Assembly (NCBI GenBank): GCA_044226205.1
Contig: JBGAHL010000025.1
Span: 1 to 64,000 of the forward strand
Source of the DNA: M3007 sp044226205
GTDB taxonomy: Bacteria > Bacteroidota > Bacteroidia > Chitinophagales > Saprospiraceae
Length of the DNA stretch: 64,000 nt
Direction of reading: 5' to 3'
The position numbers were made by a program, and so were the translations under genes. The notes under the pieces are model-generated. The model had not been told where the DNA came from, did no database searches, and saw only the letters and a list, made by a program, of their open reading frames with translations. Shown piece after piece: positions 42,213 to 50,197 of this stretch. Position 1 is the first letter of the stretch; each line of letters begins with the position of its first letter.

Positions 42213-42378
42213 CTGTAGCGCCGACCTCCTGGTCGGCGACGTTGCGATCGGAAGCGCACCGCGATCGTAATCAAGGCTTTTCGGATCGGTTTGTTAAGGT
42301 CGGTTGGTTGGTGCAAATCAGGGAGATCGCGGGTTATTATGGCTCGTTGCATCGCCGACCTTGAGGTCGGCGCTACAG
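42213..42378. repeat. CTGTAGCGCCGACC inverted-repeat element, copy 2
   Basis: The left end at 42213-42238 (CTGTAGCGCCGACCTCCTGG onward) and the right end at 42353-42378 (CGCCGACCTTGAGGTCGGCG plus CTACAG) are the same inverted pair as at 33906-34091; the right ends are identical over 26 bp. CTGTAGCGCCG is partly duplicated just before the left end (42202-42212). The inner sequence is only partly related to copy 1 (AGATCGCGGGTT near the right end). Confidence 0.8.
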
Positions 42379-42424
42379 AAAAACCGCCATCGTACGTTAA
42401 TTGCGTTCGTACAATGGCGGTTTA
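42379..42424 (-). terminator. Terminator of the ATP synthase operon
   Basis: Read on the minus strand, AAACCGCCATTGTACG and CGTACGATGGCGGTTT form a stem with a short A/T-rich loop and are followed by a T run (TTTTTC). It begins 34 bp after the atpG stop and abuts the repeat element. Confidence 0.8.
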
Positions 42425-42458
42425 TTGTGCAATCCGCCGAACAGAATGGCTGCGTCGA

Positions 42459-43355
42459 TTAATTTTCCAGTGCAGCGGCGCCGCCCACGATTTCGAGCAA
42501 TTCTTTGGTGATACTTTCCTGACGGGCCTTGTTGTAGCTGATTTTCAGCGTTTTGAGCATTTCTTCGGCGTTTTCCGTGGCTTTGTCCATGGCGGTCATA
42601 CGAGCGCCGTGTTCCGAAGCGTGGGTATCCAGCAAGGTTTTGTGAAACTGCAGTTGAAGAATGCTCGGAACGAGCGTTTCGAGCAGGCTTTGCTGATCGG
42701 GTTCGAAAATATAATCCGCTTTCGTTTTTTTCTTGACCGCAGGGTTGGTCGGCGTTTTAGGCACCGGCAACCAGGGCTCAACCGTTGGGTATTGCGTAGC
42801 GGCGTTGCGGAAGTGTCCGTAAACAATGTCGATGGCGTCATATTTTCCGCTGGAAAATTCGTCCATCAATTTACGTGCGACGCTGCTTGTGTTGTCGTAA
42901 ACCAGGTTGTCGAACAGGAGAAGGCTGTCGGTATTGTACTTCAGATCGGAAAAACGACGACGGAAATAATCGTAGCCTTTTTTACCGATGAACAACACCG
43001 TGACGTTGCCGTTGCGCCGTTGTTCGGCATAACGCAGGTTGATGTGTGCGACGGCTTCTTTGTTGATGTTGGTATTGAACGCACCTGCCAAACCGCGATT
43101 GGAAGTAACCACTACGACCAGAACGCTTTTGACTTCACGTGCTTTTCCAAACGAAGTATTCGCATCGCCGTCGAGGTTCGACAGGATGTTGGAAAGCATG
43201 CGGTTCAACCGTTCTGCATAGGGGCGCATTTGCGTGATGGCGTTTTGAGCCTTGCGCAGCTTGGCCGCCGAAACCATTTTCATGGCTTTGGTGATCTGCT
43301 GCGTGTTATTCACGGATTTGATGCGTTCGCGGACTTCTTTTAAGCCTCCAGCCAT
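42459..43355 (-). CDS. atpG: F-type ATP synthase gamma subunit
   Basis: A 298-aa central-stalk subunit that couples rotation of the membrane ring to catalysis in F1. The N-terminal helix LKEVRERIKSVNNTQQITKAMKMVSAAKLRKA and the C-terminal ARQESITKELLEIVGGAAAL are the diagnostic ends of the family and form the coiled coil inside F1. The middle has TSNRGLAGAFNTN. The length is normal. It is the last gene of the operon, 86 bp after atpA, and a terminator follows. The beta and epsilon genes are not adjacent, as in many Bacteroidota, where atpD-atpC form a separate unit. Confidence 0.97.
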   Translation of the reverse strand: MAGGLKEVRERIKSVNNTQQITKAMKMVSAAKLRKAQNAITQMRPYAERLNRMLSNILSNLDGDANTSFGKAREVKSVLVVVVTSNRGLAGAFNTNINKEAVAHINLRYAEQRRNGNVTVLFIGKKGYDYFRRRFSDLKYNTDSLLLFDNLVYDNTSSVARKLMDEFSSGKYDAIDIVYGHFRNAATQYPTVEPWLPVPKTPTNPAVKKKTKADYIFEPDQQSLLETLVPSILQLQFHKTLLDTHASEHGARMTAMDKATENAEEMLKTLKISYNKARQESITKELLEIVGGAAALEN

Positions 43356-43441
43356 CTTAGATGAGGATTTATTTAAAAGGGGTCAAAGGTTCGGGTAAAT
43401 GATTTGGGTCAAAACCCGAACCTTTGAAACCTTGAGAGTCA

Positions 43442-45031
<1,590 letters not shown>

Positions 45032-45036
45032 ATTGG

Positions 45037-45091
45037 TAATGTGCTAATTAGATAATGTGCAATATGTGCTAATGTGCTATTGCGCACATTA
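45037..45091. repeat. Short AATGTGCTAAT repeats between atpH and atpA
   Basis: TAATGTGCTAATTA, ATAATGTGCAA, TATGTGCTAATGTGCTAT and the complementary GCGCACATTATT fill the whole gap. The same unit (AATGTGCTAATT) occurs again at 46178-46189 upstream of atpF. The inner part can fold (GTGCTATTGCGCAC). Confidence 0.6.
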
Positions 45092-45652
45092 TTAAAATTC
45101 TTTGATATACAGGTTTTTGGAGAACTGGTTCTTCAGTTCCTCGAGTTTGTGAGCGACCGAAGCGTCGTAGCGTTTTTGGTCAAACTCAAGCACGAAGCCG
45201 CCGATAAGTTCAGGGTCAACACTGGTTTCGATATCGAGCGAATCCGTGGTAACGCCGCTTTCGAGGACTTTTTTCCGAAGATCGTTCAGCACCGCATCAC
45301 TTACGGGTGCGGCAGTGATAAGCCGAATCGTGGTGATGCCCTTCATGGTTTTGTACTGCGACACAAATTCTGCTGCAATTTCAGGGATATAACCTTCGCG
45401 GCCTTTGTTGATCAGCAGGTGGAGGTATGCCAGAGTCAGGTCGTCGACCTTCCCTTTGAAGAGCGCATCGAGTACCGCCGTTTTTTTGTCGGCATGAACG
45501 ATGGGGCTTTTCAGCAGCATATAGAGATCGCGGTTTTTGGCCGCGTCGCGCAGCGTATGCACGTCGTTGCTCACGACTTCGAGCTTGTTCTGATCGACAG
45601 CAAGTTCGATCAGCGACTTGGCGTAACGGGTGGCAATTCTGGTAACCGACAT
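45092..45652 (-). CDS. atpH: F-type ATP synthase delta subunit
   Basis: A 186-aa peripheral-stalk subunit that joins F1 to the b subunits. The N-terminus MSVTRIATRYAKSLIELAVDQNKLEVV and the C-terminal ESGVTTDSLDIETSVDPELIGGFVLEFDQKRYDASV are typical of the family. It starts 4 bp before the end of the atpF gap (atpF stop at 45657), so the two are translationally linked. Length is normal. Confidence 0.95.
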   Translation of the reverse strand: MSVTRIATRYAKSLIELAVDQNKLEVVSNDVHTLRDAAKNRDLYMLLKSPIVHADKKTAVLDALFKGKVDDLTLAYLHLLINKGREGYIPEIAAEFVSQYKTMKGITTIRLITAAPVSDAVLNDLRKKVLESGVTTDSLDIETSVDPELIGGFVLEFDQKRYDASVAHKLEELKNQFSKNLYIKEF

Positions 45653-45656
45653 GCGC

Positions 45657-46169
45657 TTAGTTCAATTTCATGTTATCCACGAGGTTTTTGGCGTAAGCAA
45701 CCTGTTCGGGGTTGTTGGCCAGTTCCTTGCGGAGGATTTTTTCAGCAATTTCAATAGCCAGTTGGCCGGCCTTGTTTTTCAGGTCCACCATGGCTGCATT
45801 CTTCTGATTTTCAATGTCTTGCATGGCGCTTTCCACTTTCCGCTTGTATTCGGCGTTGGCGCGCTCTTTTGCCTCGGCAATGATCTCGTCTTTGGCGTCC
45901 TTGGCTTCTTTCAGGATTTGCGAACGTTCTTCACGGGCCTGAGCGAGCAGTTTTTCGTTTTCGGCTTGAAGATTGGCCATTTCGGCGCGAGCCAGTTTGG
46001 CCTGGTCGAGGGCGTCCTGAATATCGGTTTCGCGCTTTTTGAGCGATTCAGCGATCGGTTTGAACGCGAAACGGCTCATCAAAAACCAGAAAATAAGGAA
46101 GATAAGGGTCGTCCAGAAAAGAAGACCGGGTTCGGGTTTGATGACGGAAAAGTCGGCCAGAAAAAGCAT
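45657..46169 (-). CDS. atpF: F-type ATP synthase b subunit
   Basis: A 170-aa stalk subunit. It has one N-terminal membrane helix (about 13-35, GLLFWTTLIFLIFWFLMSRF) and a long charged coiled coil (about 45-165, with KKRETDIQDALDQAKLARAEMANLQ). That is the expected layout for b. The start at 46169 gives a short N-terminal tail before the helix. It lies between atpE (127 bp upstream) and atpH (4 bp downstream). Confidence 0.95.
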   Translation of the reverse strand: MLFLADFSVIKPEPGLLFWTTLIFLIFWFLMSRFAFKPIAESLKKRETDIQDALDQAKLARAEMANLQAENEKLLAQAREERSQILKEAKDAKDEIIAEAKERANAEYKRKVESAMQDIENQKNAAMVDLKNKAGQLAIEIAEKILRKELANNPEQVAYAKNLVDNMKLN

Positions 46170-46296
46170 ATCGAGAATGTGCTAATTTTTTGTTGTGCTA
46201 AGGAGCCAATGGGGTATCGGGCAGGAATAATCAGCGTGAAAAAACGCCGGGCCATTGCGTTGCCAACCGCTTCGCGCCGGCCCGGATAACGTTTCT

Positions 46297-46506
46297 TTAG
46301 GCAGCCGGCGGAGCCACGAAGAAGGACAACACCATACAAACCAGAGCGGCGCCCTCAACGAGAGCGGCCGTCAGAATCATGTTCGAACGGATGTCACCAA
46401 CAGCTTCCGGTTGGCGAGCAATGCCTTCCATGGCTTTGCCACCGATTTGGCCGATACCGAGACCAGCGCCGATTACGGCAAGGCCTGCACCAATTGCTGA
46501 GTACAT
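46297..46506 (-). CDS. atpE: F-type ATP synthase c subunit (proton ring)
   Basis: A 69-aa hairpin of two membrane helices with the conserved loop ARQPE. The ion-binding carboxylate is the Glu in LVEGAALV. The residue after it is Gly, not the Ser/Thr found in Na+-binding rings, and helix 1 lacks the matching Gln, so the enzyme most likely uses protons. This is read from motifs only. Located 36 bp after atpB. Confidence 0.95.
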   Translation of the reverse strand: MYSAIGAGLAVIGAGLGIGQIGGKAMEGIARQPEAVGDIRSNMILTAALVEGAALVCMVLSFFVAPPAA

Positions 46507-46542
46507 AGTTTATAAAATATTAATGAAGTGATCAAATTGACA

Positions 46543-47859
46543 TTAATGGTGATGAGGCTCTTCAATGGCGGTGCCGATGTACACTGCCGACAACATCGTG
46601 AAGATGAATGCCTGCAGGAAGGCGACCAGCAATTCGAGCGTCATCATAAACAGCGTCAGCGGCACCGAAGCGGCAGCGCCTGCCACTGATCCGCCCACGC
46701 TTTCACCGGCTTTGCCAAAGATGAAAATCAGGCTGACAAAGCTGAGAATCACGATGTGACCCGCGGTGATGTTGGCAAAAAGACGCAAAAGGAGCGTAAA
46801 CGGCTTCAAAAAGATGCCGAGTACCTCAATGGGCGTCAGGATGAATATTTTCAAAACCGCAGGCACGCCGGGCATCCACAAGGTGTGCTCCCAGAAGTGC
46901 TTGTTGGCGCTGAATGTCGAGATGAAAAATGTCAGCAGGGCCAGTACGATGGTTACCGAGATATTGCCGGTTACGTTGGCGCTGCCGGGGAAAAACGGCA
47001 CTTGCCCGATCAGGTTGAGGCCCAGGATGAAGAAGAAGGCCGACAACAGATAAGGCATGTATTTTTCGTACTTCGGACCGATATTCGGCTTGGCTACCTC
47101 GTCGCGAATGAAAGTGATGAGCGGTTCGAGGAAGTTTTGCAGCCCTTTCGGCGCATGACCCTGTGTCCGGACGGCGGATTTGGCTGCCGAGCGGAACAAA
47201 AGGAACAGAATGAGGGCGGTGAGCAACATGGTAAATACGTTGCGCGTCACCGAAAAGTCGTAAAAACTGGTAATGCCGCCGCCCATGATGCCGCCGTCGT
47301 AGGTGGTTTTGGCGTCGAGCGGTTCGCAGTTGCCATTAATAATGGCGTTGTAGCGAATTTTTTTCTTGCCGTTCTCCTCGATTTCCTGATGGGTGTAATC
47401 GCTGACCGGAAGCTCGCCTTCGAGCAGCGCGGGGTTGGTCAGGCGCATGATGTTACCATGGACGAGTACGTAGCCGTCTTTGGTGTTTTCGCCGTTGCCG
47501 TGGTGGTGCGGGTGAAACGCCGAGGTGGTCGTCAGAGTCCAGCCGTGACCGCTTGCGTAAAGGATACAGGGGAGGTGAAGGTAAGTGTCGCCAAAAATGT
47601 GGATGGCGTTGGCGTCGGCGATGTGGTGCACGGCGTTTTCGCCGGCATTAAATTCGGCTTCTTCCGAAAGCGAATGGCCGCAACCATGGCTTTCATGGGC
47701 TTCCGTTTCGCCTTGATCAGCCGAATGTTCGGTCTGCGCTTCGGCGGCGGGGTGTTCCGATGCCTGTTGGGGGTGTTGCGGTTCACCGTGCTGTGCGAAA
47801 GCGAAAACACTTAATCCGCTAAAAATCAATGCAATCCAAAACTTGCGAAGGGCTATCAT
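46543..47859 (-). CDS. atpB: F-type ATP synthase a subunit with long N-terminal extension
   Basis: A 438-aa membrane subunit forming the proton half-channels. The start at 47859 (MIALRKFWIALIFSGLSVFAFAQ) gives a signal peptide and fits the promoter at 47895-47902; the frame is open to 48033 but that region precedes the promoter. After the signal comes a long His/Glu-rich stretch (HGEPQHPQQASEHPAAEAQ...) and a soluble region of about 130 residues, then the usual helices, with the essential Arg helix region LLLRLFANITAGHIVI and the C-terminal AFLQAFIFTMLSAVYIGTAI. The tail ends HHH. The periplasmic extension makes it much longer than E. coli AtpB (271 aa); such extensions are common in Bacteroidota. 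First gene of the operon in view. Confidence 0.93.
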   Translation of the reverse strand: MIALRKFWIALIFSGLSVFAFAQHGEPQHPQQASEHPAAEAQTEHSADQGETEAHESHGCGHSLSEEAEFNAGENAVHHIADANAIHIFGDTYLHLPCILYASGHGWTLTTTSAFHPHHHGNGENTKDGYVLVHGNIMRLTNPALLEGELPVSDYTHQEIEENGKKKIRYNAIINGNCEPLDAKTTYDGGIMGGGITSFYDFSVTRNVFTMLLTALILFLLFRSAAKSAVRTQGHAPKGLQNFLEPLITFIRDEVAKPNIGPKYEKYMPYLLSAFFFILGLNLIGQVPFFPGSANVTGNISVTIVLALLTFFISTFSANKHFWEHTLWMPGVPAVLKIFILTPIEVLGIFLKPFTLLLRLFANITAGHIVILSFVSLIFIFGKAGESVGGSVAGAAASVPLTLFMMTLELLVAFLQAFIFTMLSAVYIGTAIEEPHHH

Positions 47860-47894
47860 ACTTTTGCTAAGGAGGCTCTTCTCCAAATCGGCGG

Positions 47895-47902
47895 CAAAAG
47901 TA
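47895..47902 (-). promoter_or_regulatory. -7 element for the atp operon
   Basis: The minus strand reads TACTTTTG (complement of 47895-47902), a perfect TAnnTTTG, 36 bp before the atpB ATG. The -33 region is T-rich but has no clear TTG. Confidence 0.5.
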
Positions 47903-48044
47903 CGGAGCCCTTTCCGTTTTAAAAAACCGTAAAAAAACTTTTTCCGAAAAAAATAAGGTATGAGTGAAAAAAACAAGGGCTTGACCAAACTTAATTTGGA
48001 AAAGTGTTTTTCACGTCCTGTGGAAAGCCCCAAAAGAAGGTTTT

Positions 48045-48091
48045 AAAAACAAAAAACCGGCTTCGCCCGATGAACGGGGTGGAGCCGGTTA
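48045..48091 (-). terminator. Terminator after the T9SS-tail gene
   Basis: On the minus strand AACCGGCTC (from 48091) pairs with GAAGCCGGTT (48056-48065 complement) around a GC-containing loop and is followed by TTTTTTG and TTTTT. It begins 34 bp after the stop at 48125. Confidence 0.7.
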
Positions 48092-48124
48092 TACATGGGA
48101 TGATAACGGTTCGATGCAGAAGGA

Positions 48125-48481
48125 TTAGTACATAATCAGTCGACGGACGGCCGAGCCATACGCGGTTTCCAGCAAATAAGTATAAATGCCTGGGGCCTGT
48201 AGGTCGTTGCGCGACACTTTTAACTGATTCTCTCCGGCTTCTCCGGTGGTGGCATGCGTGCTGACTTCACGCCCTTCGGCATCGAAAAAACGAAGGATCA
48301 CCGCAGTGGCTGCTGGAAGCCGGAATCGCAGCAGCGTCATTTCAATAAAGGGATTAGGTGTGTTCGGCAGGAGTTCCAGACCGTTGGCCGCGGCTGCGGT
48401 AACATGCTGGAAGGACGGATGAAGACTACTCATAGTATCGGATGCCCCCTGACGTTCGTGATGGCATGACACGGGCGTCAA
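48125..48481 (-). CDS. Small protein made almost only of a T9SS type A sorting-like domain
   Basis: A 118-aa frame. From about residue 36 it reads as a complete T9SS C-terminal domain: LLPNTPNPFIEMTLLRFRLP, VILRFFDAEGREV, GENQLKVSRNDLQAPGIYTYLLE and the end RRLIMY. No signal peptide precedes it, and the first 35 residues are low-information; ATG 17 is an alternative start. Sorting domains normally sit at the end of large secreted proteins, so this is either a free-standing domain or the remnant of a decayed secreted-protein gene. Its own terminator favours a transcribed unit. Function unknown. Confidence 0.55.
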   Translation of the reverse strand: MTPVSCHHERQGASDTMSSLHPSFQHVTAAAANGLELLPNTPNPFIEMTLLRFRLPAATAVILRFFDAEGREVSTHATTGEAGENQLKVSRNDLQAPGIYTYLLETAYGSAVRRLIMY

Positions 48482-48678
48482 AGCGACGATTTTGAATAAA
48501 AGATTAGATTATGCATTTTTGGCGCAGGGCGCCGTCGTACGGGAAACGATAAAATCATACGGCCAAAAGCCGTGCCATTTTCCGACATTTTGAATTTTGT
48601 CTGTTGGCATTTACAAAAAATTAGGGAATTCCCTGATGGAGGCAAAAGATTTGGCGCAGGCCTCGGGTGAATAAATAG

Positions 48679-48709
48679 TTGCACAGCCGGTATGCTGCCC
48701 TTACTTTTG
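48679..48709 (+). promoter_or_regulatory. Promoter of tRNA-Gly
   Basis: TTG (48679-48681), a 20-bp spacer and TACTTTTG (48702-48709). The predicted transcription start near 48715 is 4 bp before the tRNA. Confidence 0.75.
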
Positions 48710-48718
48710 CGACGTTCT

Positions 48719-48791
48719 GCGGAAATAGCTCAGTTGGTAGAGCACTAGCTTCCCAAGCTGGGGGTCGCGAGTTCGAGTCTCGTTTTCCGCT
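48719..48791 (+). tRNA. tRNA-Gly (anticodon CCC)
   Basis: A 73-nt cloverleaf. The acceptor arms GCGGAAA and TTTCCGC pair fully with discriminator T; D arm AGCTCAGTTGGTAGAGC; anticodon stem CTAGC/GCTGG with loop TTCCCAA, giving anticodon CCC; T arm GCGAGTTCGAGTCTCGT. The 3' CCA is not encoded. It reads GGG glycine codons. It has its own promoter and terminator. Confidence 0.95.
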
Positions 48792-48804
48792 CTTCGACCA
48801 CCGA

Positions 48805-48840
48805 CGGGTCGTGCCTTCTTAGGCGCGACCCGTAGTTTTT
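48805..48840 (+). terminator. Terminator after tRNA-Gly
   Basis: CGGGTCGTGCC and GGCGCGACCCG form an 11-bp stem with one G-T pair and a 6-nt loop, followed by TAGTTTTT. Confidence 0.8.
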
Positions 48841-48869
48841 TGCATCAAGCGACGGGCTTCATACCTTTG
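48840..48869 (+). promoter_or_regulatory. Promoter giving a near-leaderless transcript
   Basis: TTG (48840-48842), a 19-bp spacer and TACCTTTG (48862-48869). The expected start, about 6 bp on, falls at or next to the ATG at 48874 of the lipoprotein gene, so the mRNA would have almost no 5' leader. The TTG overlaps the end of the tRNA terminator T run. Confidence 0.6.
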
Positions 48870-48873
48870 TTCG

Positions 48874-49659
48874 ATGGGAAAGTTTTTTGCCGTACTGGCG
48901 CTCACACTGGCAACCTGCCTCGCGCTCTACTCCTGTAAAAGCCGGGAAGTTGAGGCGCCGTTTCCCGATTGGTCAGGGCAGTTGGCGTATTTCCCTTTGG
49001 AAATCGGGCGGAAGAACACCTATATAGTGGATAGCATTACATTTCGATCCAGCCCGGCCGGAGTCGTTCGCGATTCGAGCCGGATTTGGTTGCGCGATTT
49101 TGTCGCAGATACCCTGAGCGATCAGGAAGGGCATCTGGTTTTTGCAGTGGAGCGCTGGCAAAACCAGTCCTCCGGTGCGGATAGCGCATGGAAATACCAG
49201 ACTACCTGGTATGCTTTCCGTACGAACGCACAGGCCGTCCGCATGGAAGGAAATTTTCGTTACCTGTCGCTGATATTCCCGCTGGATTCCAGAAGTGCCT
49301 GGGACGGTAATGCCTGGATCGATCCATCCAGCAAAATTGAGGCAGGGGGGCAGTTTTTGACGCCGTTTCAGGGCTGGAATTATCGGGTCGATTCGATAGA
49401 TGTAGCCGGGGTTGTTGGCGCTCAGTTTTTCGATTCTTTACTGCTTGTAACCGAAGTAGACGAAGATAATCTGATCGAGCGTCGTTTTTCGAGGGCAAAA
49501 TATGCCCGCAACATTGGACTCGTGGAATTCGAACAGTGGATACTCGATTCCCAGTATTGCAACCAGTCGCCTGTTCCGCCGGATTGTCTCACCAAACCCT
49601 GGCTCGACAAAGCCGAGGCAGGATTCAAGTTTAAAATGACCATTGTTGATCACCAGTAA
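48874..49659 (+). CDS. Lipoprotein of unknown function upstream of rimM
   Basis: A 261-aa protein with a lipoprotein signal (FAVLALTLATCLALYSCKSRE, lipid Cys about 21). The signal peptide fixes the start at 48874 even though the -7 box is only 5 bp upstream. The mature part begins WSGQLAYFPLEIGRKNTYIVDSI, a pattern I associate with exported beta-rich proteins of Bacteroidota, and continues predicted beta-rich with a pair of cysteines near the C-terminus (YCNQSPVPPDC). No known catalytic motif. It is 4 bp before rimM and so probably shares its transcript, although the link in function is unclear. Confidence 0.8.
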   Translation: MGKFFAVLALTLATCLALYSCKSREVEAPFPDWSGQLAYFPLEIGRKNTYIVDSITFRSSPAGVVRDSSRIWLRDFVADTLSDQEGHLVFAVERWQNQSSGADSAWKYQTTWYAFRTNAQAVRMEGNFRYLSLIFPLDSRSAWDGNAWIDPSSKIEAGGQFLTPFQGWNYRVDSIDVAGVVGAQFFDSLLLVTEVDEDNLIERRFSRAKYARNIGLVEFEQWILDSQYCNQSPVPPDCLTKPWLDKAEAGFKFKMTIVDHQ

Positions 49660-49663
49660 GATT

Positions 49664-50188
49664 ATGAGCACTCAAAATTTTGTCAGTATTGGATTCACAA
49701 GGAAGACACATGGTGTCAGGGGCGAACTCAAGTGCTCGATCGAAGAAGCGTTTGAAGAAATTGTTGAAAAAAGACGCCGGGTGTTTCTGGACATGAAAGG
49801 GCGAAAAGTGCCTTATTTTATTGAATCTATGCGCGGCAAAGGTGAACCGATTATTAAATTTGAGGATGTGAGCAATCGGGAGGATGCGCTGTTGCTGCAA
49901 TCCCGCGAGTTGTTCCTGTCTGAATCAGACCTTCCCAGAGGCTTCGAAATAGAAGAGGAAGAAGACCTTGAGTACGGGTTTGTGGAAGGGTTTCACCTCA
50001 TTGACAAGGTACTGGGTGATCTCGGAATTATTGAGGAGGTCATCGAAATGCCGCAACAGGAAATGGCAATGCTCAGATACCTGGGTAAAGAACTAATGAT
50101 TCCGCTCAACGAGCATTTCATCGTATCGATCGATGAAGAACAAAAAAAAGTGCACGCCGATCTGCCGGAAGGATTGCTTGATATGTAA
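49664..50188 (+). CDS. rimM: Ribosome maturation factor RimM
   Basis: A 174-aa factor needed for processing of the 16S rRNA 3' domain and 30S assembly. The start at 49664 (MSTQNFVSIGFTRKTHGVRGELK) is chosen because the family begins near this point; ATG 49643 overlaps the previous gene. The N-terminal RimM domain (about 5-90) has GFTRKTHGVRGELK and the C-terminal PRC-barrel (about 100-174) has GDLGIIEEVIEMPQQ, KELMIPLNEHFIVSID and the ending ADLPEGLLDM. Unlike in many bacteria, rpsP and trmD are not adjacent. It converges on the outer-membrane gene at 50198 with a 9-bp gap. Confidence 0.95.
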   Translation: MSTQNFVSIGFTRKTHGVRGELKCSIEEAFEEIVEKRRRVFLDMKGRKVPYFIESMRGKGEPIIKFEDVSNREDALLLQSRELFLSESDLPRGFEIEEEEDLEYGFVEGFHLIDKVLGDLGIIEEVIEMPQQEMAMLRYLGKELMIPLNEHFIVSIDEEQKKVHADLPEGLLDM

Positions 50189-50197
50189 GTGCTTGGG

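Larger units (their letters stand above)
42121..42458. other. Rest of the 1-kb non-coding stretch before atpG
   Basis: It holds the second copy of the CTGTAGCGCC element and the ATP synthase terminator listed separately. Nothing else is recognised. Confidence 0.6.

Noticed and set aside
33906..42378. Composite transposon bounded by the two CTGTAGCGCC elements
   Set aside because: No transposase or resolvase gene lies between them, and the contents are unrelated chromosomal genes.
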